NCBI GenBank assembly: GCA_004379165.1
Contig: NKXK01000037.1
Span: 1-62,300 of the forward strand
Reading direction: 5' to 3'
Source of the DNA: Rhodocyclaceae bacterium
Lineage (GTDB): Bacteria > Pseudomonadota > Gammaproteobacteria > Burkholderiales > Rhodocyclaceae
Length of the DNA: 62,300 bases
Below the pieces are notes generated by a model, which worked only from the letters and a program-made list of their open reading frames with translations, did no database searches and was not told the origin of the DNA. This document shows positions 61,295 through 62,300 of the stretch, piece after piece (position 1 is the first letter of the stretch; every line of letters begins with the position of its first letter). The translations under genes and the position numbers were made by a program.

Positions 61295-61410
61295 TGTCTG
61301 GCGTTGACCTACTTTCGCGAGCGAGGTGCTCACTATCATTGGCGCGTTGCTGTTTCACGGTCCTGTTCGGGATGGGAAGGGGTGGTACCAGCAGGCTATT
61401 GACGCCAGAC
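61295..61410 (-). rRNA. rrf: 5S ribosomal RNA
   Basis: The minus strand contains the 5S core TCCCATCCCGAACAGGACCG, GTGAAACAGC and GAAAGTAGGTCA, with pairing ends GTCTGGCG and CGCCAGAC. It lies downstream of the 23S gene. Confidence 0.95.
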
Positions 61411-61509
61411 GTAACTTGTATGTTTGTCGTGTGGTGCGGCAAACGCAAAATGGGGTAGAAGGTTGTTGGTTGTGATTGTTGTTATGAGTTGTTGTAGTGA
61501 TCCAAGGTT

Positions 61510-62099
<590 letters not shown>

Positions 62100-62300
62100 T
62101 CGATTTCCGACCGAGCCCTGCGCCGCGAATTCTCGACGGTCAAGCTGGAGATCACGACCGCCATCGCAGCCGTCAAGAACATCAACGCAAAGCTCAACCG
62201 CCTTTCTGAATTCAGCGACAGCAATCTCCTCGACAAGATGTTGGAGAAGACCGGCGAATTCATAGAAGCCCTCGAAGACCGATTCGAATGGCTTGAGTTG
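62100..62300 (+). other. Unrelated open frame abutting the 23S break
   Basis: After the break the plus strand is open to the edge in one frame without stop ([18 protein letters not shown] ... EALEDRFEWLEL). It is charged and helix-forming, perhaps coiled coil. No start, family or ribosome site can be given. The minus strand also has an open frame here, so strand is uncertain. Confidence 0.5.

Overview
The window looks like a chromosomal contig of a Betaproteobacterium, most likely order Rhodocyclales (Dechloromonas/Azonexus-like). This rests on family content and local gene order: the petABC-sspA-sspB cluster, ffs next to dnaX-ybaB-recR, a zf-CHCC protein after ilvE, and the 5S/23S sequences. 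No database search was possible, so genus level is inference. Codon use is uniformly GC-rich, and I saw no prophage, transposase or CRISPR array. No stretch over 300 bases lacks a gene.

Layout. 0-9 kb: a truncated HD-GYP gene; nudJ, a secreted transglutaminase-like protein and mnmA overlapping on the minus strand; ilvE; a small zinc protein; a dispersed palindromic repeat directly before waaF; an overlapping chain waaF, SnoaL-like, alpha/beta hydrolase and phosphomannomutase; then a broken EAL-HDOD gene. 9-15 kb: alaS and small secreted proteins, and an orphan UgpB-UgpQ pair. 15-20 kb: lipoprotein, large sensor kinase, single-domain receiver, RhlE helicase, PP2C phosphatase. 21-29 kb: a multiply broken HDOD gene at the end of a glycolate/glycerate cluster (hyi, glycerate 2-kinase, glcD, glcE, glcF), facing a cobalamin adenosyltransferase, a small ORF and a dienoyl-CoA isomerase-like gene. 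29-43 kb: aroG, a radical SAM protein, a periplasmic protein with two NarX-type P-boxes, diheme cytochrome c, tldD, nitrilase, yhdP, glnE, mscL.

43-51 kb: a methionine-type aminotransferase faces mtnA and a FucA-like aldolase, a gene pair expected for a DHAP shunt for 5'-methylthioadenosine or 5'-deoxyadenosine by-products. Next come a cation diffusion facilitator, a DksA paralogue with half its zinc cysteines, and YcgR co-transcribed with two tandem tartronate-semialdehyde-reductase-like genes that may complete the glycolate route. 51-62 kb: ybiB, assimilatory nitrate reductase, sspB/sspA, the cytochrome bc1 operon, recR-ybaB-dnaX, 4.5S RNA and the 3' end of an rRNA operon. The 23S sequence stops matching near 62,100 and an unrelated open frame runs to the window edge, which suggests a chimeric contig end or an insertion.

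The most unusual points are the decay of three signalling genes (HD-GYP, EAL-HDOD, HDOD) among intact neighbours, the putative DHAP shunt, the double P-box periplasmic protein beside a diheme cytochrome, the YcgR-dehydrogenase operon, and a candidate secreted transglutaminase-like protein fused by overlap into the nudJ-mnmA operon. I did not find a clearly new defence or mobile system.
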